A DNA stretch of 64,000 nt from NCBI RefSeq assembly GCF_009807035.1, contig NZ_WUBI01000001.1, positions 1 to 64,000 on the forward strand, written 5' to 3'. This document shows, piece after piece, positions 35,921 to 45,214 of the stretch. Position 1 is the first letter of the stretch. Each line of letters opens with the position of its first letter. Origin of the DNA: Paenibacillus dendrobii (GTDB taxonomy: Bacteria; Bacillota; Bacilli; Paenibacillales; Paenibacillaceae). Below the pieces are notes generated by a model. That model was not told the origin of the DNA. It saw only the letters and a list, made by a program, of their open reading frames with translations, and searched no databases. The position numbers were made by a program, and so were the translations under genes.

Positions 35921-36175
35921 AAAAAAGCTTCCATCCTTTATGTGTAAAGGACGAAAGCTTGACTTCCGCGGTACCACCTTTATTGATGATGTGTATCATC
36001 CGGCTTGAGGCCTTGTAACAGAAGGCACTGTCCCGCAGGTTCATGCGGGCCGTTCAGGGGTAGGATTCGGAGGGAATCGGGTAAATTCTTTCAGCCGGTG
36101 GAATTTACTCTCTTTTTGCGCGATTTGCCGCTCGTACTGGTCCCGTCGTCACGTTTTATAGGTATGAGAAACCCG
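35921..36175 (-). ncRNA. T-box leader of the pro-mtn operon (probable proline specifier)
   Basis: On the minus strand, the conserved T-box AAGGTGGTACCGCGG (35966-35980) is followed by a terminator (AAGCTTTCGTCCTTTA pairing with TAAAGGATGGAAGCTT, then T7; 35921-35960). Upstream, Stem I features are present: AGTA, the AGAGAG motif and a GGCTGAAAG apical loop closed by TAAATTC/GAATTTA. In the specifier region CCGAATCCTACC, a CCT codon (36062-36064) is the likely proline specifier, chosen partly from the genes downstream. Uncharged tRNA-Pro should favour the antiterminator. Confidence 0.88.
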
Positions 36176-36211
36176 TTATTCCACATAGAATACCACGGAA
36201 TTACCGGGTTT
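36169..36211. terminator. Hairpin downstream of mtnE / ahead of the T-box
   Basis: AAACCCG-TTATTCC pairs with GGAATTACCGGGTTT with minor mismatches around an AT-rich loop. It overlaps the end of the T-box leader region and may terminate mtnE; the T-tract on the minus strand is poor. Confidence 0.45.
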
Positions 36212-36219
36212 GCAAAAAG

Positions 36220-37428
36220 TTATCTGAAAATTTTCAATTCGCCGATCCGTCTTGCCGCTTCCTGCAGCCTTTCTTCGGAAGTCAGCAGACCGACACGTAC
36301 ATAGCCTTCACCATGTTCGCCAAAACCGTTCCCCGGCGCAACGGCCACTTTGGCTTCCTGCAGCAGCAGGTCGGCGAATGAAACCGAGGTATAACCCTTC
36401 GGTACAGGCAGCCAGCTGAAAAAGGATCCACCTGGCTTGTCGGCATTCCATCCGATATCCGCAAGTCCGCTGAAGAAAGCGTTTCTGCGGGATTCATAAC
36501 GCTTAACAAGCTCTTCTACGCAGGTCTGAGGAGCTGTAAGAGCCTCTGCGGCTGCAGCCTGAATTCCGCCAAACAAGCTGACATAGATATGATCCTGCAG
36601 CTGGTTGATCATGGAAATAATCTCACGGTTGCCAAGGGCAAAGCCGACGCGCCATCCAGCCATATTATAGGTTTTGGAAAGGGTGTAGAATTCAACGCCG
36701 ACTTCCTTGGCTCCTGGAGCCTCCAGAAAGCTTACGGGACGCTGACCATCGAAGCCGATAGCGCCGTATGCGAAGTCACTGGCAACGACAATGCCGTTTT
36801 CCGCAGCGAATTTGACGGTGTCCTCATAGAAAGACAGCGGAGCTGTGGCGGATGTCGGATTATTCGGGTAATTCAGGAACATCAGCTTCGCCCGTTCGCG
36901 TTCCGACTCGGAAATGGTAGAGAAGTCGGGCAGGAACGCATTTTCCTTACGAAGAGGCATAAAGGACATTTTCGCCTTGGCGAGCGCAACGCCCGACCAA
37001 TAATCGGGATAGCCTGGATCAGGGACCAGGCAGAGGTCTCCGGGGTTGAGCAGAATCTGTGGAATCTGCACAAGTCCGGTTTTGCCGCCGAATAATATGG
37101 CTACTTCGGTCTCAGGATCCAGTACGACGCCGTAATCTTCCAAGTAACGCTTCGCGATGGCTTCCTTCAGAAAGCTGAAGCCTGTAAAAGGCGAATATTT
37201 ATGATAGAGCGGATTGGCCGCCGCCTCCTGCAAGGCTTTTACAATATGCTGCGGGGTGGGGGTGTCTGGATTCCCTTGTCCCAAATTAATCACATCATGG
37301 CCTGCGGAAATCTCGCGGTTTACCTTTTGCACGAGTGTGGCAAAAAACTGCGTCGGCAGCTGCGTCATGACTTCGGCAGGTTCAATATGAAAAGCGGATT
37401 GATACAGCGGATGTTCGGTCTGCTTCAT
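36220..37428 (-). CDS. mtnE: Methionine-salvage aminotransferase (class I/II, PLP)
   Basis: About 402 residues if started at ATG 37428 (MKQTEHPLYQ), with GGAGTGA about 8 nt upstream; the frame runs up to 37548 but the extra N-terminus is unlike the family. Fold-type I aminotransferase: NLGQGNPDTPTP, YPNNPTSA (Asn), SDFAYG (Asp/Tyr) and the PLP lysine in TLSKTYNMAGWRVGF. C-terminal Arg lies in YVRVGLL. Placement beside mtnWXB and an mtnU-like gene supports transamination of ketomethylthiobutyrate to methionine; on sequence alone it could also be a broader aromatic/Asp-type aminotransferase. Confidence 0.85.
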   Translation of the reverse strand: MKQTEHPLYQSAFHIEPAEVMTQLPTQFFATLVQKVNREISAGHDVINLGQGNPDTPTPQHIVKALQEAAANPLYHKYSPFTGFSFLKEAIAKRYLEDYGVVLDPETEVAILFGGKTGLVQIPQILLNPGDLCLVPDPGYPDYWSGVALAKAKMSFMPLRKENAFLPDFSTISESERERAKLMFLNYPNNPTSATAPLSFYEDTVKFAAENGIVVASDFAYGAIGFDGQRPVSFLEAPGAKEVGVEFYTLSKTYNMAGWRVGFALGNREIISMINQLQDHIYVSLFGGIQAAAAEALTAPQTCVEELVKRYESRRNAFFSGLADIGWNADKPGGSFFSWLPVPKGYTSVSFADLLLQEAKVAVAPGNGFGEHGEGYVRVGLLTSEERLQEAARRIGELKIFR

Positions 37429-37463
37429 TATATTCATCACTCCGGTTCTTGCTTCAAAATAGA

Positions 37464-37478
37464 ATAGATTTAATCTAT
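37464..37478. promoter_or_regulatory. Palindrome upstream of mtnE
   Basis: ATAGATT-T-AATCTAT, perfect 7-bp arms, 36 bp before the mtnE start and in the gap to the divergent mtnU-like gene. Candidate operator. No S-box (SAM) riboswitch pattern was found in this gap. Confidence 0.35.
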
Positions 37479-37623
37479 CATGATTTATCAGGGCTGTATA
37501 GAGGGGATAAAGGAGATAGAGAACTCTTGCCCGATCCTCTTCCTGCATTTATGATGGAGTACAAAAAGATGGTCCAAAGAGGTCCATGAATGAGATTGTG
37601 ATGATGGCTAGGAGGAATAAAAC

Positions 37624-38439
37624 ATGGGATATAAGGAAGAGAACAAGCTGGCTGTCGCCCTGATTCAGGCAGATATCGAAATCGGCAGCCCGATAGCGAA
37701 TAAAAAACATCTTGAGGAATTAATGGAAAAGGCGGTTCTGAGAGATTCGAAGCCGGATCTTCTGGTACTGCCTGAAATGTGGAATACCGGTTATGCGCTC
37801 GAGCAAATTCAGGATATTGCTGATCCCGAAGGTCGGGATTCCAAGGCTTGGTTGTCTGCTTTTGCCCAAAAGCACGGGGTAATGATCGTTGGAGGATCGG
37901 TTGCTGTTCAGCAGAACGGGCAAATTTATAATACGATGTACGCCTTCGATCAGAACGGTCAGCAGATCGGGGAATACTCCAAACTGCATCTGTTTCGGCT
38001 CATGGATGAGGAAAAGCATCTGACGGCAGGAACCGAGTTGGTCTCGTTTGATCTTGGTGGTTTTCAGGCGGGAGCTTCGATATGCTATGATATCCGTTTC
38101 CCTGAGTTAGCCCGCAGTTTGGCGCTTGGGGGTGCCAAGATGCTGATCGTTCCCGCTGAATGGCCGCATCCCCGTCTTCATCACTGGCGCACGCTCTTGA
38201 TGGCACGGGCGATCGAAAATCAAATGTACGTGATTGCCTGTAACCGTGTCGGCAGCAGTCGGGGCACGGACTTTTTCGGCCATTCTTTGATCATCGACCC
38301 ATGGGGAGAAATTATTGCTGAAGGCAGCGAATCGGAGGAAATCGTAACAGGACTCATTTCGCCGGGGCTGGTTGATGAGGTTAGAGGGCGAATACCGGTA
38401 TTTGCGGACCGCCGTCCGGAGCTATACAGGGATAAATAA
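37624..38439 (+). CDS. mtnU: Carbon-nitrogen hydrolase (nitrilase family), MtnU-like omega-amidase
   Basis: 271 residues, ATG preceded by TAGGAGG. The Glu-Lys-Cys triad is visible: LPEMWNTGY (Glu about 49), YSKLHLF (Lys about 121) and ASICYDIRFPE (Cys about 155), plus the second Glu before the Lys. Length and motifs fit the omega-amidase/YkrU branch, which deamidates ketoglutaramate formed when glutamine is the amino donor for MtnE. Divergent from mtnE; the context makes that role likely. Confidence 0.83.
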   Translation: MGYKEENKLAVALIQADIEIGSPIANKKHLEELMEKAVLRDSKPDLLVLPEMWNTGYALEQIQDIADPEGRDSKAWLSAFAQKHGVMIVGGSVAVQQNGQIYNTMYAFDQNGQQIGEYSKLHLFRLMDEEKHLTAGTELVSFDLGGFQAGASICYDIRFPELARSLALGGAKMLIVPAEWPHPRLHHWRTLLMARAIENQMYVIACNRVGSSRGTDFFGHSLIIDPWGEIIAEGSESEEIVTGLISPGLVDEVRGRIPVFADRRPELYRDK

Positions 38440-38475
38440 AAAAGGAGAGGGCTGCTGCAGCCCTTTCCTTTTTTT
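38440..38475. terminator. Bidirectional terminator, mtnU / LysR gene
   Basis: AAAGGA-AGGGCTGC pairs with GCAGCCCT-TCCTTT, A and T runs on each side. Confidence 0.82.
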
Positions 38476-38517
38476 ATATCGCTGTAACTTCATTGCTTCA
38501 AACAGCTAGTCTATCAT

Positions 38518-39432
38518 TCATTTTACCAAATCCTGCATGGTCTCTTTAAAGGTATCAATAAAAGCTTCGGCGGCTTTGGACAAATAGCGTCCGCGCCGAT
38601 AGGCGATCACGAGTGTTCGGCTTGGCACCGGCTCGGAGAGAGGGAGGTAAATGGGTACAAACTCGCTTCGTGAAGAGCGTGAAATGAACCTTGGCACCAG
38701 TGTGATGCCCATTCCTGTGGCTACCAGCGACTGGATGGTCTCCATATTGTTGCTCTCGAATACTACATTCGGTTCGAAACCAGCCTTTTGGCATAAATCG
38801 AACGTAATTTTCCGGAACCCTTGACCTTTTTTCAGGACAATAAAGGATTCGCCGCTCAGTTCTTCAATGCGTACAGGCACATGTTTGCCGTCTTTGGTTC
38901 TTTCGGTAAGAGGATGGCCGGCAGGTACCGCGAGATCTATCTTTTCTTCCCCAATGATTTCATAGGTTAAGGAAGGCTCCTGCAGCGGCAGGGAGAGCAG
39001 GCTCAAATCCGTTTTCCCGCCGGCAGTCAGTTTTTCAAGATTCATGGACGAATCCTCGAGCAGGGCAATTTCAATCTCGGGGTATTTTCGTTTAAAAGAA
39101 GGAAGGACATGTGGGAGCAGGTGTGCGCCGGTTATCGGCATGCTCCCAACCATGACTTTGCCGCCCCTCAGCTGGGAAATATCCGACATCTCCTGACGCA
39201 GCAGTTCCACGGCATCCATGATCTTTTGCGCCTGATCCATAAACAGCGCGCCTGCATGCGTCAGTTCTACGGTGCTCGTATTCCGCTGAAAAAGAAGCAC
39301 GCCGATCTCCTTCTCAAGCTTGGACAGCTGCTGACTCAGGGAAGGCTGCGCGATATGCAGTTTCTCGGCCGCCCTGGAGAAATTTCGCTCTGACGCGATC
39401 TGCAGAGCATATTGAAGTTGTCTTAGTTCCAT
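38518..39432 (-). CDS. LysR-family transcriptional regulator
   Basis: About 304 residues from ATG 39432 (MELRQLQYAL), with AGGA 9 nt upstream; in-frame starts up to 39483 add an atypical N-terminus. The winged helix is classic: FSRAAEKLHIAQPSLSQQLSKLEKEIGVLLFQR. The C-terminal substrate-binding domain covers about 90-295. It is divergent from leuCD, and a palindrome in the shared gap suggests that it controls those genes, itself, or both. Effector unknown. Confidence 0.9.
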   Translation of the reverse strand: MELRQLQYALQIASERNFSRAAEKLHIAQPSLSQQLSKLEKEIGVLLFQRNTSTVELTHAGALFMDQAQKIMDAVELLRQEMSDISQLRGGKVMVGSMPITGAHLLPHVLPSFKRKYPEIEIALLEDSSMNLEKLTAGGKTDLSLLSLPLQEPSLTYEIIGEEKIDLAVPAGHPLTERTKDGKHVPVRIEELSGESFIVLKKGQGFRKITFDLCQKAGFEPNVVFESNNMETIQSLVATGMGITLVPRFISRSSRSEFVPIYLPLSEPVPSRTLVIAYRRGRYLSKAAEAFIDTFKETMQDLVK

Positions 39433-39616
39433 TGTCATCGGTCCTATCGTTTTTTTATTGTCGTGTTCCGGTTGAACGCTCATAGTTATTTCCTATTACT
39501 TTTATAGATATTATATCTTGGAACAATGAAGAGCGAAATGCTATATTTATTTCATTCAAGAGACGCCGATTCTTCGGTACTCTTCCAAGGACGAAAACCC
39601 ATAATGAGGTGAAAAG
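39433..39616. promoter_or_regulatory. LysR / leuCD divergent promoter region with palindrome
   Basis: AGATA-TTA-TATCT (39506-39518) is a perfect palindrome of the size seen in LysR sites. A possible leuC promoter is TTGAAC (39472-39477), 17 bp, TATTAC (39495-39500), just upstream of it. No T-box or leucine leader was seen. Confidence 0.45.
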
Positions 39617-41038
39617 ATGAGTAAAAGAACAATGTTTGAGAAAATCTGGGATAATCACGTTATTCATCAGGAAGCAGGCAAGCCGAGTATCCTCTACATC
39701 GATTTGCATCTCGTTCATGAAGTAACATCCCCGCAGGCGTTCGAAGGACTTCGCCTCAGCGGCCGCAAGGTTCGCCGTCCGGAGCTGACTTTTGCTACCA
39801 TGGACCATAATGTACCAACCAAAGATCGATTCAACATTAAAGACCCTATCTCCAAACAGCAGATCGATACACTTACCCAAAACTGCCGTGATTTCGGCGT
39901 TACGCTGTTTGACCTGGATACCATTGACCAAGGCGTCGTGCACGTTATGGGACCGGAGCTGGGCCTTACGCACCCGGGTAAAACGATCGTTTGTGGTGAC
40001 AGCCATACCTCGACGCATGGCGCTTTCGGCGCTCTGGCGTTTGGTATCGGAACGAGTGAGGTTGAGCACGTGCTTGCAACTCAATGCTTGCAGCAGGCCA
40101 AAGCCAAGACGATGGAAGTGCGTTTCGTAGGCAAACGCAAAGCCGGCATCACGGCAAAAGATATGATTCTCGGCGTCATTGCCAAATACGGTACGGATTT
40201 TGCAACAGGCTATGTCATTGAATACACGGGCGAAGCGATTCGTGAGCTGACCATGGAAGAACGCATGACCGTATGCAACATGTCCATCGAAGGCGGAGCT
40301 CGTGCGGGTATGATCGCTCCTGACGAGATTACTTTCGAATACCTCCGCGGACGCCAGCATGTACCTGCCGGCAGCGACTATGACGCCCGGGTGGAAGAAT
40401 GGAAGCAGCTTGTAACCGACGAAGGCGCCTCTTACGATTTGGTACTCGAGTTTGATATGGAATCCCTGATCCCTCAAGTCACTTGGGGCACTAGCCCGGG
40501 CATGGGTACAGATATTACAGCCAAGGTGCCAGTTCCTGCCGAGCTGCCAACTGAAAATGAACGCAAGGCTGCTGAGAAAGCCATCGAATATATGGGTCTG
40601 GTACCAGGCACGCCAATGCACGAGATTGCCATTGATTACGTATTTATTGGCTCTTGCACCAACGGACGGATTGAAGATCTGCGTGCCGCAGCGCAAGTAG
40701 CCAAAGGCTATAAGGTATCCGATAAGGTTACAGCGATTGTTGTTCCCGGCTCCGGACGCGTGAAGCTTCAGGCTGAGGCCGAAGGACTCGACAAAATTTT
40801 TATTGAAGCGGGATTTGAATGGCGCGATGCCGGCTGCAGTATGTGCCTGGCGATGAACCCGGATGTTCTTCAACCTGGACAACGCTGCGCTTCGACTTCC
40901 AACCGTAACTTTGAAGGACGTCAAGGACGCGGTGGACGCACGCATCTGGTATCGCCTGCTATGGCTGCAGCTGCAGCGATCAAAGGCCGCTTTACGGATG
41001 TGCGCGACTGGAATTTTAAATCTGAAGTGGTAAGTTAA
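39617..41038 (+). CDS. leuC: 3-Isopropylmalate dehydratase large subunit
   Basis: 473 residues, ATG with GAGGTG upstream. Aconitase family: [32 protein letters not shown] near 130-160, and the Fe-S cluster cysteines in [11 protein letters not shown] (about 347) and [12 protein letters not shown] (about 407 and 410). With LeuD it isomerises isopropylmalate in leucine synthesis. leuD follows 14 bp later. Confidence 0.96.
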   Translation: MSKRTMFEKIWDNHVIHQEAGKPSILYIDLHLVHEVTSPQAFEGLRLSGRKVRRPELTFATMDHNVPTKDRFNIKDPISKQQIDTLTQNCRDFGVTLFDLDTIDQGVVHVMGPELGLTHPGKTIVCGDSHTSTHGAFGALAFGIGTSEVEHVLATQCLQQAKAKTMEVRFVGKRKAGITAKDMILGVIAKYGTDFATGYVIEYTGEAIRELTMEERMTVCNMSIEGGARAGMIAPDEITFEYLRGRQHVPAGSDYDARVEEWKQLVTDEGASYDLVLEFDMESLIPQVTWGTSPGMGTDITAKVPVPAELPTENERKAAEKAIEYMGLVPGTPMHEIAIDYVFIGSCTNGRIEDLRAAAQVAKGYKVSDKVTAIVVPGSGRVKLQAEAEGLDKIFIEAGFEWRDAGCSMCLAMNPDVLQPGQRCASTSNRNFEGRQGRGGRTHLVSPAMAAAAAIKGRFTDVRDWNFKSEVVS

Positions 41039-41052
41039 GGAGGAGAACAGAC

Positions 41053-41655
41053 ATGGAAGCTTTTACTAAATTAACAGGCCTTGTTGCACCGGTAGACCGG
41101 GTAAACGTGGATACGGATGCCATTATCCCTAAACAATTCTTGAAACGGATCGAGCGCACAGGCTTCGGACAATTTCTGTTCTTCGAATGGAGATTTGATG
41201 AACAGGGGAACAACATCGCTGACTTCTCCTTGAACCAGCCTCGTTATAAAGGTGCTTCAGTTCTGATCTCCAGAGCGAACTTCGGTTGCGGATCTTCCCG
41301 TGAACACGCACCTTGGGCTATTATGGACTATGGCTTTAAATGCGTCATTGCTCCATCTTTTGCGGATATTTTCTATAATAACTGCTTTAAGAACGGCATT
41401 CTGCCGATTAAGCTTTCCGAAGAGCAGGTTGAGGATCTATTCCAACGCACTGCGGCTCATGAAGGCTATCAGCTGAATGTGGATCTGGAGAACAAAACGA
41501 TTACTGACAACGAAGGACTTCACATCGATTTTGACCTGGATGAACACCGTCGCCAATTCCTTCTGCAAGGCTTGGACGATATCGGTCTGACGCTTCAGCA
41601 TGAGGATGAGATTTCGGCATACGAGGAGAAGCATTCTTCCCATCTTTTTGCATAA
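41053..41655 (+). CDS. leuD: 3-Isopropylmalate dehydratase small subunit
   Basis: 200 residues, ATG preceded by AAGGAGG. The swivelling domain has the characteristic [17 protein letters not shown] and [15 protein letters not shown], which form the substrate-binding loop, then [21 protein letters not shown]. It forms the dehydratase with LeuC. No further leu genes follow; a terminator comes directly after, so leuCD is a two-gene operon here. Confidence 0.96.
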   Translation: MEAFTKLTGLVAPVDRVNVDTDAIIPKQFLKRIERTGFGQFLFFEWRFDEQGNNIADFSLNQPRYKGASVLISRANFGCGSSREHAPWAIMDYGFKCVIAPSFADIFYNNCFKNGILPIKLSEEQVEDLFQRTAAHEGYQLNVDLENKTITDNEGLHIDFDLDEHRRQFLLQGLDDIGLTLQHEDEISAYEEKHSSHLFA

Positions 41656-41670
41656 ATGATGTAATGAATT

Positions 41671-41715
41671 AAAAAGACTTCCGATTTCCAGATGGGAAAT
41701 CGGAAGTCTTTTTTT
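41671..41715 (+). terminator. Terminator after leuD
   Basis: AAGACTTCCGATTTCC stem with perfect complement and an AGAT(G) loop, then T7. Confidence 0.9.
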
Positions 41716-41883
41716 ACTTTGGAGAAGAAAATGGAAAAAGGCAAAAATGTGCAATGCTCGAGCAGGAAAACCGACTCCTGATGGCGAATATTGCCTATAT
41801 TCCGATGATAATGATTTTTTTTAGATATATTTGTTTTTCATGCCCGGAAATCGGCAAAAAATTTAGTTTGGCAGAGGTGGACA

Positions 41884-43395
41884 ATGAAGAGAACCGGATT
41901 TTTATTATTTTTGTTGATGTTTATCGTGATGATGGTGTCCGTGCAGGATCGGGCAGCTGCGGCAGCAGCACCAGGAGGAAATGTTCAGATTGTGCTGGAC
42001 GGCAACGAGCTGAAGGTATCGAAGGATGCCAAGATTACCAATGTGAATGGAAGTGTCATGGTTCCTTTTCGCGTCATTGGTGAGAACCTCGGTTTCGAGG
42101 TGAAATGGGAGCAAAAGACCAAAAAGGTTCTGATTAACAAGGACAGCAAAACCATTGAGCTGGTGGTTAATCAGAAGAATGCAACGGTGAACGGGAAAAA
42201 GGTGAGTCTGGACAACCCTCCGATGCTGCAAAATAACATTGTGGTAGTCCCTGTTCGTTTTGTGAGTGAACAAATGGGGATTCAGGTTAGCTGGGATGGC
42301 GCCAACCAAACGGTATATCTGACATCCTCTGTTGCAGAAACACCAAAAACGGAAGACGGAACAGGCGCGGGCAATGGCGAAGTTCCTATACCTGATCCTT
42401 TTCCTGGAACCTCCACTTCCGAGCCGGGAGAGGTGTCTGACCCTTCGACCACGATTCCTCCCGTATCCGGAAATGCAATGATCAATGGACTCAGCTTCAG
42501 CGAAAACCGCCTGATGATTGCTTCCCAAGGGGGGACGCTTACCCCTAAAGTATTTAAAATGTCCGGTCCGGATCGCATTGTAGTAGATTTGCCCAACGCC
42601 GGATTTTCTGCCGATTTCCTTGGCGGCGCGGCGATTGGAACAGGCAATCAGGGTCAGCTGGATGTCAGCGGATATCCGGATGTGAAGAGCATTAGGTACT
42701 CTCTGTTCAGCAACAGTCCTTCAACGGTAAGAGTCGTAATCGATCTGAATTATACCAAGGATTATTCGGTTTATAATGATGAATCGGGTTCTGGACTTGT
42801 TATTGTGGATCTGAATAAAACGGATAGCACGCCAACCAATCCGATTGGCAATAACGGCAAGAAAGTGGTTGTCATTGACGCAGGTCATGGTGATCAGGAT
42901 CCGGGAACATTGGGTTACACGAAGAAAAAAGAAAAAGATTTCAATCTGGCTGTTGCGCAAAAGGTTGGACAGCTGCTGGCAAATGAGCCGAACATAGATT
43001 TTGTATTAACGCGAAGCGATGACACGTTCCTCAAGCTGGAAGAGAGAGCTCGAATCGCAAACGATCTGAATGCAGACGTTTTTGTATCCATTCATGCGAA
43101 TAGTGCAGGATCAACTGCCGCCAGCGGCAGCGAAACGTATTATCAACGGGATGCCAGCAAGGCGTTGGCTAGTGTAATGCATAAATATTTGGTGAAGGCA
43201 ACGGGGCTGCCGGATCGAGGCGTCAGATATGGTAATTACCATGTTATCCGTGAAACGAAAATGCCAGCCGTTCTACTCGAAGTTGGTTACATGAGCAATC
43301 CGAAGGACGAGGCGGCATTATTCAGTGAAAGTCTTCAGAATTCGGTTGCCCAAGGCATCGTTAATGGCATTAAAGAATATCTCGGAATTCAATAA
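41884..43395 (+). CDS. N-acetylmuramoyl-L-alanine amidase with stalk-like N-domain and AMIN domain (copy 1)
   Basis: 503 residues. Signal peptide (LLFLLMFIVMMVSVQDRAAAA), then a copper-amine-oxidase-N-like domain (about 33-140; MVPFRVIGENLGFEVKWE and VPVRFVSEQMG). An acidic/Pro-Ser linker (about 145-195) leads to an AMIN domain (about 197-310, ending VVIDLN). The Amidase_3 catalytic domain (about 325-500) has VVIDAGHGDQDPG, SDDTFLKLEERARIAN, SIHANSA and VLLEVGYMSN, giving the zinc ligands and catalytic Glu. It cleaves the muramoyl-alanine bond in peptidoglycan outside the membrane. A GerMN lipoprotein gene follows, and the pair is repeated at 51951-54110. Confidence 0.94.
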   Translation: MKRTGFLLFLLMFIVMMVSVQDRAAAAAAPGGNVQIVLDGNELKVSKDAKITNVNGSVMVPFRVIGENLGFEVKWEQKTKKVLINKDSKTIELVVNQKNATVNGKKVSLDNPPMLQNNIVVVPVRFVSEQMGIQVSWDGANQTVYLTSSVAETPKTEDGTGAGNGEVPIPDPFPGTSTSEPGEVSDPSTTIPPVSGNAMINGLSFSENRLMIASQGGTLTPKVFKMSGPDRIVVDLPNAGFSADFLGGAAIGTGNQGQLDVSGYPDVKSIRYSLFSNSPSTVRVVIDLNYTKDYSVYNDESGSGLVIVDLNKTDSTPTNPIGNNGKKVVVIDAGHGDQDPGTLGYTKKKEKDFNLAVAQKVGQLLANEPNIDFVLTRSDDTFLKLEERARIANDLNADVFVSIHANSAGSTAASGSETYYQRDASKALASVMHKYLVKATGLPDRGVRYGNYHVIRETKMPAVLLEVGYMSNPKDEAALFSESLQNSVAQGIVNGIKEYLGIQ

Positions 43396-43426
43396 AGTTT
43401 ATTCGTCCAAAGAGGGAGGCGGTAGA

Positions 43427-44071
43427 GTGAATCGAAAATGGTTAGGTACTGCGCTTTTGGCTCTGTTGATGGTTGTGGCCTCGGGCTGCGGACAAAAACC
43501 GGCGGCAGCGCCGGCAGCGCAGGAAATGGTACAAAATGAAGATAATTCAGGTACGGTCAACGCGGCACAGCCGGATGACACCGTGAATTCGGATACGCCA
43601 AAGGACAGCCAGACGGACAAGGCCAGCAACCAGGCGGATAAACCTGCCAAACCGGATGAGAAGCCCGAAAAAGCCCAGGAACAAACGCAGAAAATCGAAG
43701 TCTATTACACGGATCCGGAACAAATGGTTCTGAAGAAAAGCGAGAAGGAAATCAAATTTACTTCAGTTATCGACAAATACAAGGAAGCCTTTAAAGCATT
43801 GCAGGAAAGCGGAAGCAGTGACCTGGTGCCCCTGTGGGGCAAGATCGAGCTGAAGTCGCTTGAAGTCAAGGACGGCGCGATGACGATAGACATTCATATG
43901 CCGGACGAGGCGCGCCTTGGAGCAGGGGGAGAGCAGTATGCACTCGATGCATTGACTCAGACGATGTTCCAGTTCGAGGAAGTTCAAACGGTCGAGCTTC
44001 TGGTTGATGGGCAGCAGGAAGAAAGCTTGATGGGGCATGTCGATTTAGAGCATCCGTTTACAAGAAGATAA
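43427..44071 (+). CDS. GerMN-domain lipoprotein (copy 1)
   Basis: About 214 residues from GTG 43427, with GGGAGG upstream; an in-frame ATG inside the amidase end has no site. Lipoprotein signal with lipobox VASGC at the cysteine near residue 20. A low-complexity, charged stretch (about 25-90) precedes the GerMN domain (about 95-210: VYYTDPEQMVLKKSEKEIKF, FEEVQTVELLVDGQ). GerMN proteins act near peptidoglycan in sporulation and germination. Coupling to an amidase gene suggests an envelope-remodelling pair. Confidence 0.88.
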   Translation: MNRKWLGTALLALLMVVASGCGQKPAAAPAAQEMVQNEDNSGTVNAAQPDDTVNSDTPKDSQTDKASNQADKPAKPDEKPEKAQEQTQKIEVYYTDPEQMVLKKSEKEIKFTSVIDKYKEAFKALQESGSSDLVPLWGKIELKSLEVKDGAMTIDIHMPDEARLGAGGEQYALDALTQTMFQFEEVQTVELLVDGQQEESLMGHVDLEHPFTRR

Positions 44072-44078
44072 CAAAGTG

Positions 44079-44118
44079 AAAAGCCTGTCCATTCATTGAG
44101 AATGGACAGGCTTTTTTT
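44079..44118. terminator. Bidirectional terminator
   Basis: AAAAGCCTGTCCATTC pairs with GAATGGACAGGCTTTT around ATTGA, followed by T's. It separates the lipoprotein gene from the convergent collar genes. Confidence 0.88.
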
Positions 44119-44130
44119 AATGTTATCGAA

Positions 44131-44673
44131 CTATCCTCTGGGAGGATATTCGCCTTCTAAACAGATGATGAAGTTCTGTGCAATGAAAGGCTGCATATTG
44201 TTATGCGGCTGCGAACCGCCCGCAACGGATAAGGCTAACGGAGACATTTGTACAGTAGGTGTCGCGTCATACAGCTTCGTTTGGGTTTGATGAGGCGGGA
44301 TACCTTGCTTCTGAGATTGGGACCAAAGATTACCGACTGGACTTTTTGAATTTCCTACAGCATCGACGGCTTGCGGTATATGATTATGATTCGGAATTTG
44401 TTGTGTCGTGAGCGTTTCCGTAGTAGCCCCTATTTGTTGTCCAACAGTTCTAGGTGTTAATCCTGGGCCTGCACCCTGATGCATAGGGGCGCTGCCCATT
44501 AGGTTTGGGAGAGCGAAGTTGGTTCTTCCATCCCCGCCATATTGAGCACCAAGAATAGAGAATAAAACGGTGTTTTGACTCACATTCAGTAACTGTCCGT
44601 TACAAAGTGCCCAGCCCCTCGGGGCAAAATTACCGGCAAAAATTCGAATTTCTCCTACATAGGCATCTGCCAT
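44131..44673 (-). CDS. Phage tail-collar-domain protein 1 (microcystin-dependent-protein-like)
   Basis: 180 residues. The N-terminal tail-collar domain is clear: GEIRIFAGNFAPRGWALCNGQLL and YGGDGRTNFALPNLMG. The C-terminal half is variable and ends with a conserved NMQPFIAQNFIICLEGEYPPR block. It resembles MdpB-type proteins found outside prophages. A GGAGGG site precedes ATG. Third in a run of paralogues on this strand. Function unknown; no signal peptide and no other phage genes nearby. Confidence 0.88.
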   Translation of the reverse strand: MADAYVGEIRIFAGNFAPRGWALCNGQLLNVSQNTVLFSILGAQYGGDGRTNFALPNLMGSAPMHQGAGPGLTPRTVGQQIGATTETLTTQQIPNHNHIPQAVDAVGNSKSPVGNLWSQSQKQGIPPHQTQTKLYDATPTVQMSPLALSVAGGSQPHNNMQPFIAQNFIICLEGEYPPRG

Positions 44674-44690
44674 TGAAGACCCTCCTTGAT

Positions 44691-45185
44691 TTAACTGCGT
44701 GAAGGGAAGATTCCCTGCACAGCAATCGCATAATTGGCTACCAAATACGGCTGCATATTGGAATGCGCCTGACTTTGTCCGGCCGTGGAAACGGCACTTG
44801 CATTCATCGCCGTTAGGCTCGCTGCCGGTGCATATCCGTTAGGAGCCCCTCCCCAGGTGTTATTCAGAGGGGGAACAGCATCTGAACTCGAAGCAGCAGA
44901 TACTTGGTGCGTATGCTGCGGCATTTCGTTAATGGTTAAGGTGTGGATTTCTTCACCGGCTGCCATACCTAGAGGGAAATTTGCTCCTACATGAATTGGA
45001 ACGCGTCCGCGATAGTCCGGAAGAGCGAACGTCGTACGTCCGTCCCCTCCGTAGACAGCTCCCAGTAAAGAATAGAGCGCCGTATTTTGACTGATTTGCA
45101 AAATTTGGCCTTCACAGAACATCCAGCCTCGCGGAGCGTAATTATTGGCGAATAATCGAATTTCTCCTAAAAATGGTTCTGACAT
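44691..45185 (-). CDS. Phage tail-collar-domain protein 2
   Basis: About 164 residues from ATG 45185 (MSEPFLGEIRLF), preceded by GGGAGGAG. It shares the collar block (NNYAPRGWMFCEGQILQISQ, YGGDGRTTFALPDYRGRVPIH) and the C-terminal NMQPYLVANYAIAVQGIFP with its neighbours. The middle section differs strongly, as expected for a binding or shape-determining part. Confidence 0.88.
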   Translation of the reverse strand: MSEPFLGEIRLFANNYAPRGWMFCEGQILQISQNTALYSLLGAVYGGDGRTTFALPDYRGRVPIHVGANFPLGMAAGEEIHTLTINEMPQHTHQVSAASSSDAVPPLNNTWGGAPNGYAPAASLTAMNASAVSTAGQSQAHSNMQPYLVANYAIAVQGIFPSRS

Positions 45186-45214
45186 ATGGACTCCTCCCAA
45201 TCATTGTTTTGAAA

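Noticed and set aside
37429..37623. SAM riboswitch upstream of mtnE or mtnU
   Set aside because: Looked for S-box conserved blocks on both strands and found none.
39455..40945. 496-residue minus-strand reading frame opposite leuC
   Set aside because: It is the antisense of a well-recognised leuC with intact cluster cysteines, has no ribosome site and no recognisable motif.
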